From positions 62,001 through 126,000 of the forward strand of contig NZ_NJGV01000011.1 of the NCBI RefSeq assembly GCF_002213425.1: a stretch of 64,000 nt of DNA. Direction: 5' to 3'. Below the pieces are notes generated by a model. That model searched no databases. It saw only the letters and a list, made by a program, of their open reading frames with translations, and was not told the origin of the DNA. Made by a program: the position numbers and the translations under genes. Origin of the DNA: Herbaspirillum aquaticum (GTDB taxonomy: Bacteria > Pseudomonadota > Gammaproteobacteria > Burkholderiales > Burkholderiaceae_D). Positions 35,108-44,731 of the stretch are shown piece by piece (position 1 is the stretch's first letter; each line of letters starts with the position of its first letter).

Positions 35108-35217
35108 TTCTTCTCCCCTTCCTGCCGTTCCAGACGGCTGCACAGGGCGATGAAGCCCCACATCGAGAGGCCGCAGACGAGCAGCATGCCTATGTAGAGA
35201 AAATCCGTTTGCAACAT
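35104..35217 (-). CDS. 37-residue kdp-linked membrane mini-protein
   Basis: A short frame starts at the ATG at 35217 behind a GGAGTGGGA ribosome site and overlaps kdpF by 4 bp. It encodes a single hydrophobic helix (FLYIGMLLVCGLSMWGFIAL) followed by a charged tail ([12 protein letters not shown]). A start at 35229 would add four residues. The tight coupling, strong ribosome site and first position in the operon argue that it is translated and belongs to the Kdp system. It has no match among the classical Kdp subunits. It may be an extra stabilising or regulating subunit like KdpF, or mainly ensure kdpF translation. Confidence 0.7.
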   Translation of the reverse strand: MLQTDFLYIGMLLVCGLSMWGFIALCSRLERQEGEKK

Positions 35218-35297
35218 TTCCCACTCCATTGTTGACGTTGTTGTTCGCTTCCAGGGACGGAAAACGAGACAGTCGAACGATAGGGAAAGCAGCATCA

Positions 35298-35341
35298 AAT
35301 CCCGGTAAATGTTTGGCGCGGGAGCGTAAACAAACCGTAAA
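35298..35341 (-). promoter_or_regulatory. Triple TTTAC element before the kdp operon (putative KdpE site)
   Basis: On the minus strand TTTAC starts at 35341, 35330 and 35309, with 11- and 21-bp steps, and ends TTTACC-G-GGATT. This is the expected place for KdpE, about 90 bp before the first gene. The same architecture is found at 24631-24674 before the TorF-porin gene. Confidence 0.65.
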
Positions 35342-35410
35342 TGAGACGGTGCGCCTCGTCAGCAATGACGCAGCGGCAGAGGAAGAAAAAAGGAAAGGAT
35401 GACGGAAAGG

Positions 35411-35437
35411 AAAAAGCCGGGCGGGATCGCCCCCGGC
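35411..35437 (-). terminator. Rho-independent terminator of the diguanylate cyclase gene
   Basis: A GC-rich stem with GCCGGG/CCCGGC arms (35416-35437) is followed on the minus strand by five Ts. It begins 3 bp after the cyclase stop codon and protects the kdp promoter from read-through. Confidence 0.8.
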
Positions 35438-35440
35438 GGA

Positions 35441-37600
35441 TCAGGCGTCGCCTGCGCGCCCCAGTTCGACGCGGTTCTTGCCCAGGCGCTTGGCGGCGTA
35501 CATGGCCTTGTCGGCCATGGACAGCAGTTCCTCGGGGCCGACTTCGCCATCCAGGTTGGGCTGGTAGACGGCCACGCCGATACTGCTGGAGATGTTGACG
35601 GTGGAGTGTGTCAGCTGGAAGGGTTCGCGGATGGTCACCAGGATCTTCTCGGCCACCATCACGGCATCTTCCTGGGTCTGCAGGTTCTCCAGGATCACCA
35701 CGAACTCGTCACCGGCCAGGCGCGCCACGGTATCGACATCGCGCACCGAACGCTGCAGGCGGCGCGCGAACTCGATGAGCAGCTCATCGCCCGCTTCGTG
35801 GCCATAGCGGTCATTGACCCCCTTGAAGCCGTCGATGTCCATGAAGAACAGAGCCAGCAACTGGTCGGCTCGGCGCGCCCGCATCATGCCTTCGGGCAGG
35901 CGGTCGCTGAAGGCACGGCGGTTGGGCAGGCTGGTCAGCACGTCGGTCAGGGCCAGTTCGCGCATCTGGTCGCGGAAGGCCAGGCGCTCGGTGATGTCGT
36001 GCAGGAAGGCGATGAACAGGTGGCCGCTCTGGCGCTTGACATGGCCTACCGTGATCTCGATGGGCAGCTCGTGGCCGTCGTGATGCAGGGCCTGCAGCTC
36101 GATGCGGTTGTTGATGACCACGCTGGTGCCATCCTTGAGGAACTGCGCCATGCCGCGATTGTGGGCGCCGCGCATGTCGGGCGGGATGATCAGTTCGGCC
36201 ATGTCGCGGCCCATCACCTGGTCGCGCGGCCAGCCCAGCAGCAGCTCGGCCTGGCGGTTCCACTCGACCACGTGGCCGTGCTCGTCGGCGGCGATGAAGG
36301 CATCCTGGGCGTTTTCCAGGATGGCGCGCAGCTCAGCCGCGCTTTCTTCCAGCTGGATCTGGTTGGCCTGCTGCTGGTCCAGTGCTTCCTGCAGGGCGCT
36401 GGCGGTCTCGTGCAGGCGGCTGGTGCGCTCGGCCACGCGCTGCTCCAGGCTCTCGTTGAGGGAGCGCACTTCGCGCAGGTAGGTCTCTTCGCGCTCGACC
36501 ATGTTGACCAGGGTCGAGGAGAGCAGCTGGATTTCGCGGTAGCTGTTGATCTGGGGGATAGGCACGTCGGGTCGGCCGGCCGCACGCAGTTCCAGTGCCG
36601 CCGACAAGGCATTGATGGGCCCCACCAGGCGCCGCGTGAGCAGGATGGCCAGCAGCACCAGCACCACGCCGGAGAGCGCACCCACCACGATGACGCGCTT
36701 TTCCAGGTCGCGGAAGGCTGCCAGGGCCACCGTCTCGGGTTGGCGCACGATCACGCTCCAGTGCAGCTTCATGCCGCCCTTGACACCCGTACGGGCGTAG
36801 CCGCTGACGTAGCGGCGGCCATCGGGTCCGGTCTCGATGACCGAACCACCGTTGTCGGCCGCCTGCGCGGCGCGCACGCTGGGCGTGTCGAGCTTGGTCT
36901 CTTCCATGCCCTTGGGGCCGAGGATGACGGTGCCATCATCGCGCACGATGATGACCTCGACGTCGTAACGATTGCCGGCCGGATCCAGCAGCTTGGCGGC
37001 GATGTCGCGCGCCCACGACCAGGACAGGTGCAGGCCGACCACCCCGAGGTAATGGCCGTCCAGGTCATGCACCGGGGCCGACAGGTCGACGAAACGCCAG
37101 GGATTGGATTGCGGCGGGAGCTTCTGCGCCAGCAGCACGGCCGGATGGAAATCGGCAGCGTATTCGCCCTTGCTGCCTTCCTGGAACCAGGGACGCTGGG
37201 CTACGCTGGCGCCTTCGAGCAGGCCATTGGTGGCCACCATCACGGTGCCCTCCGGATTGGCCAGGCCGATCCAGGCGTAATGCGGCACATTGGCCTGCAG
37301 TTCGTTGAAGACCCGGCGCACCCGCGGCAAGTCGCGGCCGGCACGCACCGACGGCCGCTGCACCAGCAGGCGCAGGTCGATTTCGCGCTCCCGCATGCCG
37401 CGCTCCAGCGCGTCCTGCATCTGCCAGGCCAGCTGCTTCATGCGCGTTTCGCTTTCCGAACGCGCATAACCGCGGGTGAACTGATCCACCAGGATCAGTA
37501 CCGACACGGTCGTGATGAGCACGGTAATGACCACCCCCAGCGTAATCAGTGAAGACAGATTGGGCGGGGATGGGGCTTTATTCTTGTTCAATTCAGACAA
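35441..37600 (-). CDS. Cache-HAMP-PAS-GGDEF diguanylate cyclase
   Basis: This membrane diguanylate cyclase of about 719 residues has TM1 (LITLGVVITVLITTVSVLIL), a periplasmic dCache domain (about 40-300: HYAWIGLANPEGTVMVATNG, WRFVDLSAPVHDLDGHYLGV), TM2 (VIVVGALSGVVLVLLAILL), HAMP, a short coiled coil, a PAS domain (AILENAQDAFIAADEHGHVV) and a C-terminal GGDEF domain. The active loop reads RLAGDEF, the allowed AGDEF variant, and an inhibitory I-site RDVD lies five residues before it. It should make c-di-GMP in response to a periplasmic signal. The start is odd: no ATG fits, the frame opens with TTG at 37600 or 37591, and a short coupled leader ORF overlaps it. Confidence 0.9.
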   Translation of the reverse strand: MSELNKNKAPSPPNLSSLITLGVVITVLITTVSVLILVDQFTRGYARSESETRMKQLAWQMQDALERGMREREIDLRLLVQRPSVRAGRDLPRVRRVFNELQANVPHYAWIGLANPEGTVMVATNGLLEGASVAQRPWFQEGSKGEYAADFHPAVLLAQKLPPQSNPWRFVDLSAPVHDLDGHYLGVVGLHLSWSWARDIAAKLLDPAGNRYDVEVIIVRDDGTVILGPKGMEETKLDTPSVRAAQAADNGGSVIETGPDGRRYVSGYARTGVKGGMKLHWSVIVRQPETVALAAFRDLEKRVIVVGALSGVVLVLLAILLTRRLVGPINALSAALELRAAGRPDVPIPQINSYREIQLLSSTLVNMVEREETYLREVRSLNESLEQRVAERTSRLHETASALQEALDQQQANQIQLEESAAELRAILENAQDAFIAADEHGHVVEWNRQAELLLGWPRDQVMGRDMAELIIPPDMRGAHNRGMAQFLKDGTSVVINNRIELQALHHDGHELPIEITVGHVKRQSGHLFIAFLHDITERLAFRDQMRELALTDVLTSLPNRRAFSDRLPEGMMRARRADQLLALFFMDIDGFKGVNDRYGHEAGDELLIEFARRLQRSVRDVDTVARLAGDEFVVILENLQTQEDAVMVAEKILVTIREPFQLTHSTVNISSSIGVAVYQPNLDGEVGPEELLSMADKAMYAAKRLGKNRVELGRAGDA

Positions 37601-37623
37601 AATTGCGACGCGGCTTGATGCAT
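37588..37623 (-). CDS. Short leader ORF overlapping the diguanylate cyclase start
   Basis: AGGGGAG precedes an ATG at 37623 that encodes MHQAASQFCLN and stops at 37588. The stop overlaps a TTG start candidate of the cyclase (TTGA). It may couple cyclase translation. Alternatively, one extra T in the TTTT run would join the ATG to the cyclase frame, giving MHQAASQFLSELNK. Confidence 0.4.
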   Translation of the reverse strand: MHQAASQFCLN

Positions 37624-37929
37624 GACGGCTCCCCTGTGAACCGCATAGGTTTACGGCATCTTGCCAGAACAGCTATGGTTTTTCATCGCATTTCCCGAAA
37701 AACTTCGAGAATTTTTTTCTACGGCAAAAAACTCACCAATCCTCGCGATTCAAACCCGAGACAAACGCGGTAAAAGAGCGCAATAAGCGTCATTTCCTGT
37801 CAAACGGGAAATGCAAAAAGACAACGGAGGGCGAGTCTTGGTGAGGATCTGCCCTGCGTCAAAGGTGGCACGCAAGCCGGCAGTGCCGGCTGCGCAGGGA
37901 AAGGCAATGCGGATTGGCAGGGCTGGTGC
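37601..37929. other. Gap between diguanylate cyclase and HpxW-like genes
   Basis: Besides the leader ORF, this 329-bp region holds AT-rich tracts suited to the cyclase promoter (37690-37740) and two inverted repeats: CATTTCC-N9-GGAAATG at 37792-37814 and AGCCGGCA-N-TGCCGGCT at 37875-37891. The latter is downstream of the HpxW-like gene and could be its weak terminator, though it has no T-run. No gene was seen. Confidence 0.4.
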
Positions 37930-39513
37930 TCAGACGCCGGCACAAACGCCATCGGCACGCGGATCGGTAGCCCCTTCGATCAGGCCATCCGGATGCACGC
38001 ACACGGCGCCGGCGTGACCCATCATGTCGGTGTAGTCCTCCACCACCTGCACTTCATGGCCGGCATTGCGCAAAGCCTCGATGGTGGCCGCCGGTACCCG
38101 ACCTTCGACCTTCAGGTTGGTGGAAACATCGCCCCATGTGCGGCCCAGCAGCCAGCGCGGCGCACTGACAGCCGCCTGCAGGTTTTGCCCGAACAGCACA
38201 TGACGCGTGAAGACCGCGGCCTGCGTCTGCGGCTGCCCTTCCCCGCCCATGGTGCCGTAGGCCAGGGTGCGGCCATCGTTGAGCCGTGCCAGCGAGGGGT
38301 TCAGCGTATGGAAGGGCAGCTTGCCCGGCTGCAACTGGTTGGCACCGTCATCCAGCGTGAAGCTGGCGCCACGGTTCTGCCACACGATGCCGGTGTCGGG
38401 CACGACCACGCCGCTGCCGAATTCCCAGAAGATGCTCTGGATGTAGCTCACCACGCGGCCTTGCGCGTCGGCGGCACCCATCCAGATGGTATCGCCAGGC
38501 TTGGCCGGATGCGGCCAGGGCGCGGCGCGCTGCATGTCGATCTGTTGGGCCTCCTGGTCCAGCGCCTCGGCCAGCAGCCAGTGCGCGGCATCCACGCTCA
38601 TGTGGGCGGGATCGGTGACGTGCTGGTTGCGCAGGATGAAGGCGCGCTTGGTGGCCTCCACCAGGCCGTGGATGTGTTCGAAGCCTTCCGCCTGCGCGAT
38701 GCCGAGGCGGTCGAACAGGCCGATGATCATCAGGGCCGAGACACCCTGTGTCGGCGGTGGCAGGTTGTAGACCCGGCCTGACGTTAACTGCACCATCAGC
38801 GGTTTGACCACCTGGGCGCGGAAGGCCTCCAGGTCACTGCGGCGTAAGGGGCTGCCGGCCGCTTCCAGGCCTGCAGCAAGGCGTTGCGCGAGGTCGCCGC
38901 GATAGAAATCATCGAGTCCGGCCTCGGCCAGGCGCGACAGGCTCTCGGCCAGGGCTGACTGTTTCAGCACCTTGCCCTGGGCCGGGATGCCGTCGGCGGC
39001 ATAGGTGGCGGCAAAGCCGGGCTGGTCTTTGAGCTCGCTCCATTTGTCGCGGGTGAGCTCATGTTGCGAACGGGTGACGGGCACGCCGTTCTTTGCATGG
39101 CGGATGGCATCGGCCAGTAGCACCGGCAAGGGCAGCGCACGGCCGAAGCGGCGCGCATGGTCCAGCGCTGCTGCCCAGCCACCGACCGCACCGGCCACCG
39201 TCAGCGCCGCATGGGGCCCGCGCGTGGGCACGGCGCTGTGGCCGTGCTGCGCATAGAAATCCTTGGTCGCCAGCGCCGCCGAGGGACCGCAGGCGCGGAT
39301 GGCCACCGGCTCCTGGCCGGGTTCGCTGATGACCCAGAAGCCATCGCCACCGATGCCGTTCATGTGCGGATAGACCACCGCGATGGCGGCCGCGGCCGCG
39401 ACCATCGCTTCGACCGCATTGCCACCCTCGCGCAGGATCTGCGCGCCCGCCTGCGCGGCCAGGTGATGGGGAGCGGTGACCATTCCGCCCAGACAGGTCT
39501 TGCTGTACAACAT
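37930..39513 (-). CDS. Gamma-glutamyltransferase-family hydrolase (HpxW-like)
   Basis: This 527-residue protein of the Ntn-hydrolase gamma-glutamyltranspeptidase family starts at 39513 after an AGGAGT ribosome site. The large-subunit N-terminus GGMVTAPHHLAAQAGAQILREGGNAVEAMVA is typical. Self-cleavage should occur before the nucleophile Thr in GDTIWMGAADAQGRVVSYIQS. Classical enzymes have TTH here, so Thr-Ile-Trp is a variant. There is no signal peptide, unlike secreted GGT, which fits cytoplasmic HpxW-type members in oxalurate and purine breakdown. It is the last gene of the minus arm with an HpxZ-like protein and a branched-chain-type transporter. The substrate is unknown, probably an amide. 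Confidence 0.82.
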   Translation of the reverse strand: MLYSKTCLGGMVTAPHHLAAQAGAQILREGGNAVEAMVAAAAAIAVVYPHMNGIGGDGFWVISEPGQEPVAIRACGPSAALATKDFYAQHGHSAVPTRGPHAALTVAGAVGGWAAALDHARRFGRALPLPVLLADAIRHAKNGVPVTRSQHELTRDKWSELKDQPGFAATYAADGIPAQGKVLKQSALAESLSRLAEAGLDDFYRGDLAQRLAAGLEAAGSPLRRSDLEAFRAQVVKPLMVQLTSGRVYNLPPPTQGVSALMIIGLFDRLGIAQAEGFEHIHGLVEATKRAFILRNQHVTDPAHMSVDAAHWLLAEALDQEAQQIDMQRAAPWPHPAKPGDTIWMGAADAQGRVVSYIQSIFWEFGSGVVVPDTGIVWQNRGASFTLDDGANQLQPGKLPFHTLNPSLARLNDGRTLAYGTMGGEGQPQTQAAVFTRHVLFGQNLQAAVSAPRWLLGRTWGDVSTNLKVEGRVPAATIEALRNAGHEVQVVEDYTDMMGHAGAVCVHPDGLIEGATDPRADGVCAGV

Positions 39514-39584
39514 GGCTGACTCCTGATGTTCTTGTCGAGATGAAAAAACTGCTGCGAGGATGATACCTGCGGATGGCCAGGCTT

Positions 39585-39998
39585 TCAGGAGGCCGGCGCC
39601 TTGGGCGCGTCCATCCATGAGACGTGCGCGGCCACGATGCGCCAGCCTTGCGGACAACGCAGCCAGGTATGGCTCTGGCGGCCGATGCGCGCCTCGCCCT
39701 CGCGGGTGAATTCGGTATCGGCCACGGCATAGTCCTGGCCATAGGTGGTGATGACGGTGGCGCGCAGCTTGCGCATGAGGTTCTTCGGTGAACGTCCCTG
39801 GCGGAAGGCGCGGATGGCCTCGGTGCCCACCAGGTTCTCGGTGGCGCCGTAGCGCACCGTCTGGGGACTGTCCAGGAACAGTTCATCGAGCACCTCGACC
39901 TGGTTGGTGGTGAGGGCCACTTCGTAGCGTTCAAAAGCGCGGCGCACTTCGTCCACCACGTCGGGCAGGTTGATGGCGTAAGGCTGGGTCGATTCCAT
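39585..39998 (-). CDS. HpxZ / AtzH-like protein (SnoaL fold)
   Basis: This 137-residue NTF2/SnoaL-fold protein has [20 protein letters not shown] and [20 protein letters not shown], followed by [19 protein letters not shown], the pattern of AtzH-like/HpxZ proteins. HpxZ is encoded in the oxalurate operon of Klebsiella and AtzH acts on small amidated intermediates in s-triazine degradation. It lies between the transporter fusion gene (25 bp gap) and the HpxW-like gene. The specific reaction is not established here. Confidence 0.8.
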   Translation of the reverse strand: MESTQPYAINLPDVVDEVRRAFERYEVALTTNQVEVLDELFLDSPQTVRYGATENLVGTEAIRAFRQGRSPKNLMRKLRATVITTYGQDYAVADTEFTREGEARIGRQSHTWLRCPQGWRIVAAHVSWMDAPKAPAS

Positions 39999-40023
39999 GT
40001 TCAATCCTTGCAGTGACCCGGCG

Positions 40024-42603
40024 TCAATGCGCGCCGAGATAGGCCTTGGCCAGCGCGTCATTGGCAGCGATCTCGGCGGCCGTGCCTTGCGCCACCACGC
40101 GTCCGCCTTCGATGACGTAGGCGCGGTCGGCCAGCGACAGGGCCAATGCGGCCATCTGGTCGACCAGCACGATGGTCATGTTTTCGCGGCGCAGTTGATC
40201 GAGGGCGGCAAACAATTCGGCGATCACCTTGGGAGCCAGGCCCAGCGATGGCTCGTCCAGCAACAGCACGCGCGGACGCGACATCAGGCCGCGTGCGATG
40301 GCCAGCATCTGCTGCTCGCCACCGGAGAGCAGCCCGGCGCGGTGATGCAGGCGCTCGCGCAAGCGCGGGAAACGGCCCAGCATTTCTTCCACGCGGGCCT
40401 CCACATCCTGCGGATAGAGGAAAGCACCGAGTCGGATATTGTCCAGCACCGACAACTCCGGAAACACCTGCCGCCCTTCCGGCACCAGCACCACGCCCTG
40501 GCGCACGATCTGTTCGGCGCGCAGGTGCATCAGGTTCACGCCACCGGCGTGGATACCGCCTTGGACAGGCCGATGCAGCCCGGCCAGCGACCGCATCAGG
40601 GTGGACTTGCCGGCGCCGTTGGCGCCCAGCAGCGCAATCATCTCGCCTTGCCGCACCTGCAGGTTGATGCCGTGCAGGACCGGTTCGGCACCATAGCCGG
40701 TGACCAGCTCGCCCACGCCCAGCAATTCGTCGGCGCCGCTGACGGCAGCGCGCACGGCCGCCACGGCCTGCTGCGTGCCCTCGCCGAGATAAGCCTTGCG
40801 CACCGCCGGATCGTTCTGCACTTCCTGCGGTGTGCCGATGGCCAGTCGCTGGCCGGCATCAAGCACGACGATGCGGCGCGAGATCTGCATGACCAGTTCC
40901 ATGTCGTGCTCGACCACCACCACACTGATGCCGGCATCGGCGATCCTGGTCAGCAGCTGCGCGAGCATGGTCTTGTCTTCGCGCGAGAGGCCGGCGGCAG
41001 GTTCGTCCAGCAGCAGTACATCGGGATCGGCGGCCAGCGCGCGAGCGATTTCCACCAGGCGGCGATCGACGTGGGCCAGGTCGGCACTGGGGATATCGAG
41101 CGCACCGCGATAGCCGCAGAAGTCGAGCAGGTGGCGGCAACGCGCACGCACCTCGCCGGAGACGAAGCCCCGCGCCGAGAGCAGGCCACCCAGGCGGCCG
41201 CGGCCGCAGGCCAGCGCCACGTTGTCGGCCACCGTGAGGCTGCCGAACAATTGCGAGGTCTGGTAGGTACGCGCCACGCCGTGGCGCGCGATGCGGAAGG
41301 CGGCCAGCCCTGCCAGCGGCGTCTGGCCCAGCGTGAACTGGCCGGCGCTGGGACGATAGAAACCGGAGAGCATGTTCAGCGCCGTGGTCTTGCCCGCGCC
41401 ATTGGGACCGATGAGACTGGTGACCGCACCGCCCGGGACCTCGAAACCTAAATCGCTGACGGCCCGCACGCCACCGAACACCATGGTCAGGCCGTCGGCG
41501 GCGAGCGTGCGGCGTGCGCGCACCGGCAGCGCGACTTCTTCCGCATCCTCTTGCAAAGCGGCATCGGGCGCAGGCTCCACCGGCTTGCGCAGGCGTGACG
41601 CCAGCTTGCCTACCAGGCCGGTCACGCCATCGGGGGCCACCCACAGCACCAGCAGCAGCAAGGCACCGAAGAAGAGAAGGCGATAGTCCTCCAGGCTGGA
41701 GAGCAGTTCCGGCAAGGCCCCCACGATCACTGCACCGATCACCGGACCGAGGATGGAGCCCGAGCCCCCCAGCACCACCACCAGCACGAACAGGATGGAC
41801 TGCATGAAGCTGAAGGTATCCGGTGTGACGAAGGTGGAGAGCGGCGCGAAGAGACCACCCGCGAGACCGGCCAGCGCCGCCGAGAGCGCGAAGGCCACGG
41901 TCTTGATGACCAGCGGATTCAAGCCAATGGATTCGGCGGCGGTCTCGCTGTCGCGCACCGCACGCATGGCTGCGCCCCAGCTGCCGCGCGAGAGCCAGCA
42001 GTAGGCGGCCAGCACGACGGCGGCCGTGATCAGCCCCAGTACTGCAATCGCACGCTCCGCCTGCAAACCCAGGAAGGCAGGTGCCGCCAGGCCCATGATG
42101 CCGTTCTGGCCGCCGGTCAGGTCGCGCAGTTCGATGATGGCGTGCTGGATGATGAAGCTGAAGGCAATCGTGATCATCGCCAGGTACGGCCCCTTCACCC
42201 GCAGCGCCGGCAAGGCCAGCAGCACGCCCAGCGCACCGGCCACCACGGCCGCCAGCGGCCAGGCCAGCCAGAATGAGAGTTGCACCTTGGTGGTGAGGAT
42301 GGCCACCGTGTAGGCACCGACGGCGTAGAAGCCGACATGGCCGAAGGAGACTTGGCCAGTCAGCCCGATGAGCACATTGAGCCCGATGCCGACGATGGCC
42401 ACCAGCGCGATGCCGGCCAGCACGAACACGTAATAGCTGTTGATCGACAGGGCCAGCGTCATGGCCGCGATCAGGCCCACGGCAGAAAACGCCAGCGCCG
42501 CGGGTGTGCCCAGGCCGAGCTTGATCTTGCCAGCCGCGGGGGCCACTGCGGGCCGCGCGGCCGCCTGCAGGCTGCGGGCGATGGAATGGGGTAAACGATT
42601 CAT
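40024..42603 (-). CDS. Branched-chain-type ABC transporter: LivM-LivG-LivF fusion
   Basis: One 859-residue open frame joins three normally separate proteins. Residues about 1-345 are a LivM-type permease ([23 protein letters not shown]-like region [18 protein letters not shown]). Residues about 365-610 are a LivG-type ATPase (Walker [10 protein letters not shown], Walker [14 protein letters not shown]). Residues about 625-859 are a LivF-type ATPase (Walker [10 protein letters not shown], signature [16 protein letters not shown], Walker [15 protein letters not shown]). No stop or frameshift interrupts it. It overlaps the LivH gene by 4 bp. With LivH and LivK it would take up the substrate of the amide catabolic genes. 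Permease-ATPase fusions exist; joining both ATPases is less common. Confidence 0.92.
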   Translation of the reverse strand: MNRLPHSIARSLQAAARPAVAPAAGKIKLGLGTPAALAFSAVGLIAAMTLALSINSYYVFVLAGIALVAIVGIGLNVLIGLTGQVSFGHVGFYAVGAYTVAILTTKVQLSFWLAWPLAAVVAGALGVLLALPALRVKGPYLAMITIAFSFIIQHAIIELRDLTGGQNGIMGLAAPAFLGLQAERAIAVLGLITAAVVLAAYCWLSRGSWGAAMRAVRDSETAAESIGLNPLVIKTVAFALSAALAGLAGGLFAPLSTFVTPDTFSFMQSILFVLVVVLGGSGSILGPVIGAVIVGALPELLSSLEDYRLLFFGALLLLVLWVAPDGVTGLVGKLASRLRKPVEPAPDAALQEDAEEVALPVRARRTLAADGLTMVFGGVRAVSDLGFEVPGGAVTSLIGPNGAGKTTALNMLSGFYRPSAGQFTLGQTPLAGLAAFRIARHGVARTYQTSQLFGSLTVADNVALACGRGRLGGLLSARGFVSGEVRARCRHLLDFCGYRGALDIPSADLAHVDRRLVEIARALAADPDVLLLDEPAAGLSREDKTMLAQLLTRIADAGISVVVVEHDMELVMQISRRIVVLDAGQRLAIGTPQEVQNDPAVRKAYLGEGTQQAVAAVRAAVSGADELLGVGELVTGYGAEPVLHGINLQVRQGEMIALLGANGAGKSTLMRSLAGLHRPVQGGIHAGGVNLMHLRAEQIVRQGVVLVPEGRQVFPELSVLDNIRLGAFLYPQDVEARVEEMLGRFPRLRERLHHRAGLLSGGEQQMLAIARGLMSRPRVLLLDEPSLGLAPKVIAELFAALDQLRRENMTIVLVDQMAALALSLADRAYVIEGGRVVAQGTAAEIAANDALAKAYLGAH

Positions 42604-43478
42604 ACCTTTTTCACCTGTGCGCGGCCGAACAGGCCGTTGGGACGAATGGCCAGCACCGCGATCACCAGCGCGAAGGTGATGATCTGGGTGTAGCCGGAAC
42701 CGAGCGTGGCCGTGATGAGCGCCTCGGCCATGCCGAACAGCAGGCCCGCGATCATCACGCCCCAGGCGCTGGTGATGCCGCCGAGGATGGCCACCGCAAA
42801 GGCCTTGAGGCCAAACAGCGTGCCCATGTCGGCATTGACGTTGAAGAGCGGCGCAATGAGCACGCCGGCCACACCGGCCAGCAGCGTCGAGAGCGCGAAG
42901 GCCACCGCGATGGCGCGCGTGATGGGGATGCCCATCAGGCGCGCCGCATCACGGTTCTGCACCACCGCCAGCAGGGCCGTGCCCCAGCGCGTGCGGCGCG
43001 AGATCGTGTGCAAGAGCGCGGCCAGCGCCAGGCCGATGGCCGGGATCAGCAAGTGCAGCGGATACACGCCCAGGCCCATGCCGCCCAGTTCGATGGAGGA
43101 CTGCGCCAGCGGCGAAGGCAGGCTGCGCGGCTCCTTGCCGAAGGTATGCATGACCAGGTTGTCCAGCACGATGCCCAGCGCCACGGTGGACATCAGCCAG
43201 GCATTGGAGCCCTGGCGCGCGAAGGGGCGCACGGCCAGCACCTCCACCAGCATGCCGTAGAGCGCGCAGGCGGCCAGCGCCAGCACGATGGCCAGCCACA
43301 TCGGCCAACCCAGCGTCTGGGCGAAGGTGAAGCACAGCACGGCGCCCAGCATCATGGAGCTGCCCTGTGCAAAATTGACGGTGCCGGAGACGGCATACGT
43401 CATGTAAAAACCCAGCGCCATCAGACCGTACATGCTGCCCAGTCCGAATCCGCTGATCAGTGCCGACAACAGCAGCAT
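42600..43478 (-). CDS. Branched-chain-type ABC transporter permease (LivH)
   Basis: This 292-residue LivH-type permease has about eight helices, with GLGSMYGLMALGFYMTYAVSGTVNFAQG at the N-terminus and the coupling loop QNRDAARLMGIPITRAIAVAFA. The start at 43478 follows a good AGGAGA site. It overlaps the fusion gene by 4 bp. It supplies the second half of the membrane pore, the first being in the fusion protein. Confidence 0.92.
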   Translation of the reverse strand: MLLLSALISGFGLGSMYGLMALGFYMTYAVSGTVNFAQGSSMMLGAVLCFTFAQTLGWPMWLAIVLALAACALYGMLVEVLAVRPFARQGSNAWLMSTVALGIVLDNLVMHTFGKEPRSLPSPLAQSSIELGGMGLGVYPLHLLIPAIGLALAALLHTISRRTRWGTALLAVVQNRDAARLMGIPITRAIAVAFALSTLLAGVAGVLIAPLFNVNADMGTLFGLKAFAVAILGGITSAWGVMIAGLLFGMAEALITATLGSGYTQIITFALVIAVLAIRPNGLFGRAQVKKV

Positions 43479-43546
43479 CGCGTTCTCCTGGCGCCACCCT
43501 GCCCGCTCATGCAGGCAGCGGCGGCGCATCGTCTTTGCAAAAGGTA

Positions 43547-44731
43547 TTACTGGGTCAGGCCAACCGGCAGGATGCGGTTGTCGATGAATTGCGCCCAGAC
43601 GTAGTCATCGGCTTGCAGGGCATCATGCACGGTCGGGCTGAAGGGCTTGACGTAGGTCTTGATGAGACCTTCATAGCGGTCGATCTTGTAGAAGCCCTCG
43701 CGCACCGCATCGCCATTGGTGGAGCCGGCCTTGGCGATGGCCAGTGCGGCCAGCTGCATGCCGTCATAGGCATTGGCCACGCCCACGGCCGGGGTGATGT
43801 CGTCCGGCCCCTTGATGGCGGGATACTTGGCCTTCAGTTCGGCCACCACCTTCTCGCCCACCGGCGAGAGCTTGCCGAAGAAGCTGAAGGTCTGGATGAA
43901 GTGCACGTTCTTCGCATTCGGTCCGGCCAGCTCGGTGAAGCGCCCACCCGCCGGGCCCCAGTGCGAGACCACCGGCACCTTCCAGCCCATGCGGTCGAGC
44001 GACTTGACCACCTGGGCCGAGGGACCGACGTTGCCCACCAGGTACAGCGTATCGGCACCGGCCGCCTTCAGGCGGCTCAGTTGCGGCACCACGTCGACGT
44101 CGCTGGCTTCGAATTTCTCGACACCGGCCGGCTTCAAGCCCTTCTCGGCGAGCGCGGCGACGATGCCTTTTTCATTGGATTCGCCCCAGGGGTTGTTGAC
44201 CAGGATCAGGCCGGCCTTGCTGCTCTTGAAGGTCTTCTGGGCGTAGTTGAGCATGGCCTTGTCCACCAGTTCATCCACCGCCGAGACGCGGAAAGCGTAG
44301 TTGGGATTGGCGCCATTCTTGGTCACGCCGGTGCCGGCCGCCCAGGGACCGACGAAGGGCACTTTCTCCTGGTTGATGATGGGCACGATGGCCATCGAGA
44401 CCGGCGTATCCAGGCCGCCGAAGAGCACGGCCACCTTTTCCTTGAAGATCAGTTCGCGTGCGGCCACCACGCCCTTGGCCGGGTTGCCTTCGTCATCGCG
44501 GCGCACCAGCTCCAGCTTGCGCCCGCCCAGCAGGCCGCCCTTGGCGTTGATCTCGTCGATGGCAATGCTCATGCCGCGCGTCAAGGCTTCGCCGGCCTGC
44601 GCCGACTGGCCGGAGAGGGCCGTGACCAGGCCGATCTTGATGGGGTCGGCGGCCATTGCCAGCGGCGACATGGCGGCGGCGAGGGTGGCAGCTGCGGCGG
44701 CGATGAGGGTACGGCGGGTCAGGCGAATCAT
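43547..44731 (-). CDS. Branched-chain-type ABC transporter substrate-binding protein (LivK)
   Basis: This 394-residue periplasmic binding protein of the Leu/Ile/Val or amide/urea family has a Tat/Sec-like N-terminus (MIRLTRRTLIAAAAATLAAA) cleaved near LAMAAD. The mature protein begins PIKIGLVTALSGQSAQAGEA. A GGAGG ribosome site precedes the ATG at 44731. It is the first gene of the minus arm and is divergent from the SnoaL-like gene, across a spacer with a perfect palindrome. The ligand is likely an amide, ureide or related nitrogen compound. Confidence 0.92.
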   Translation of the reverse strand: MIRLTRRTLIAAAAATLAAAMSPLAMAADPIKIGLVTALSGQSAQAGEALTRGMSIAIDEINAKGGLLGGRKLELVRRDDEGNPAKGVVAARELIFKEKVAVLFGGLDTPVSMAIVPIINQEKVPFVGPWAAGTGVTKNGANPNYAFRVSAVDELVDKAMLNYAQKTFKSSKAGLILVNNPWGESNEKGIVAALAEKGLKPAGVEKFEASDVDVVPQLSRLKAAGADTLYLVGNVGPSAQVVKSLDRMGWKVPVVSHWGPAGGRFTELAGPNAKNVHFIQTFSFFGKLSPVGEKVVAELKAKYPAIKGPDDITPAVGVANAYDGMQLAALAIAKAGSTNGDAVREGFYKIDRYEGLIKTYVKPFSPTVHDALQADDYVWAQFIDNRILPVGLTQ

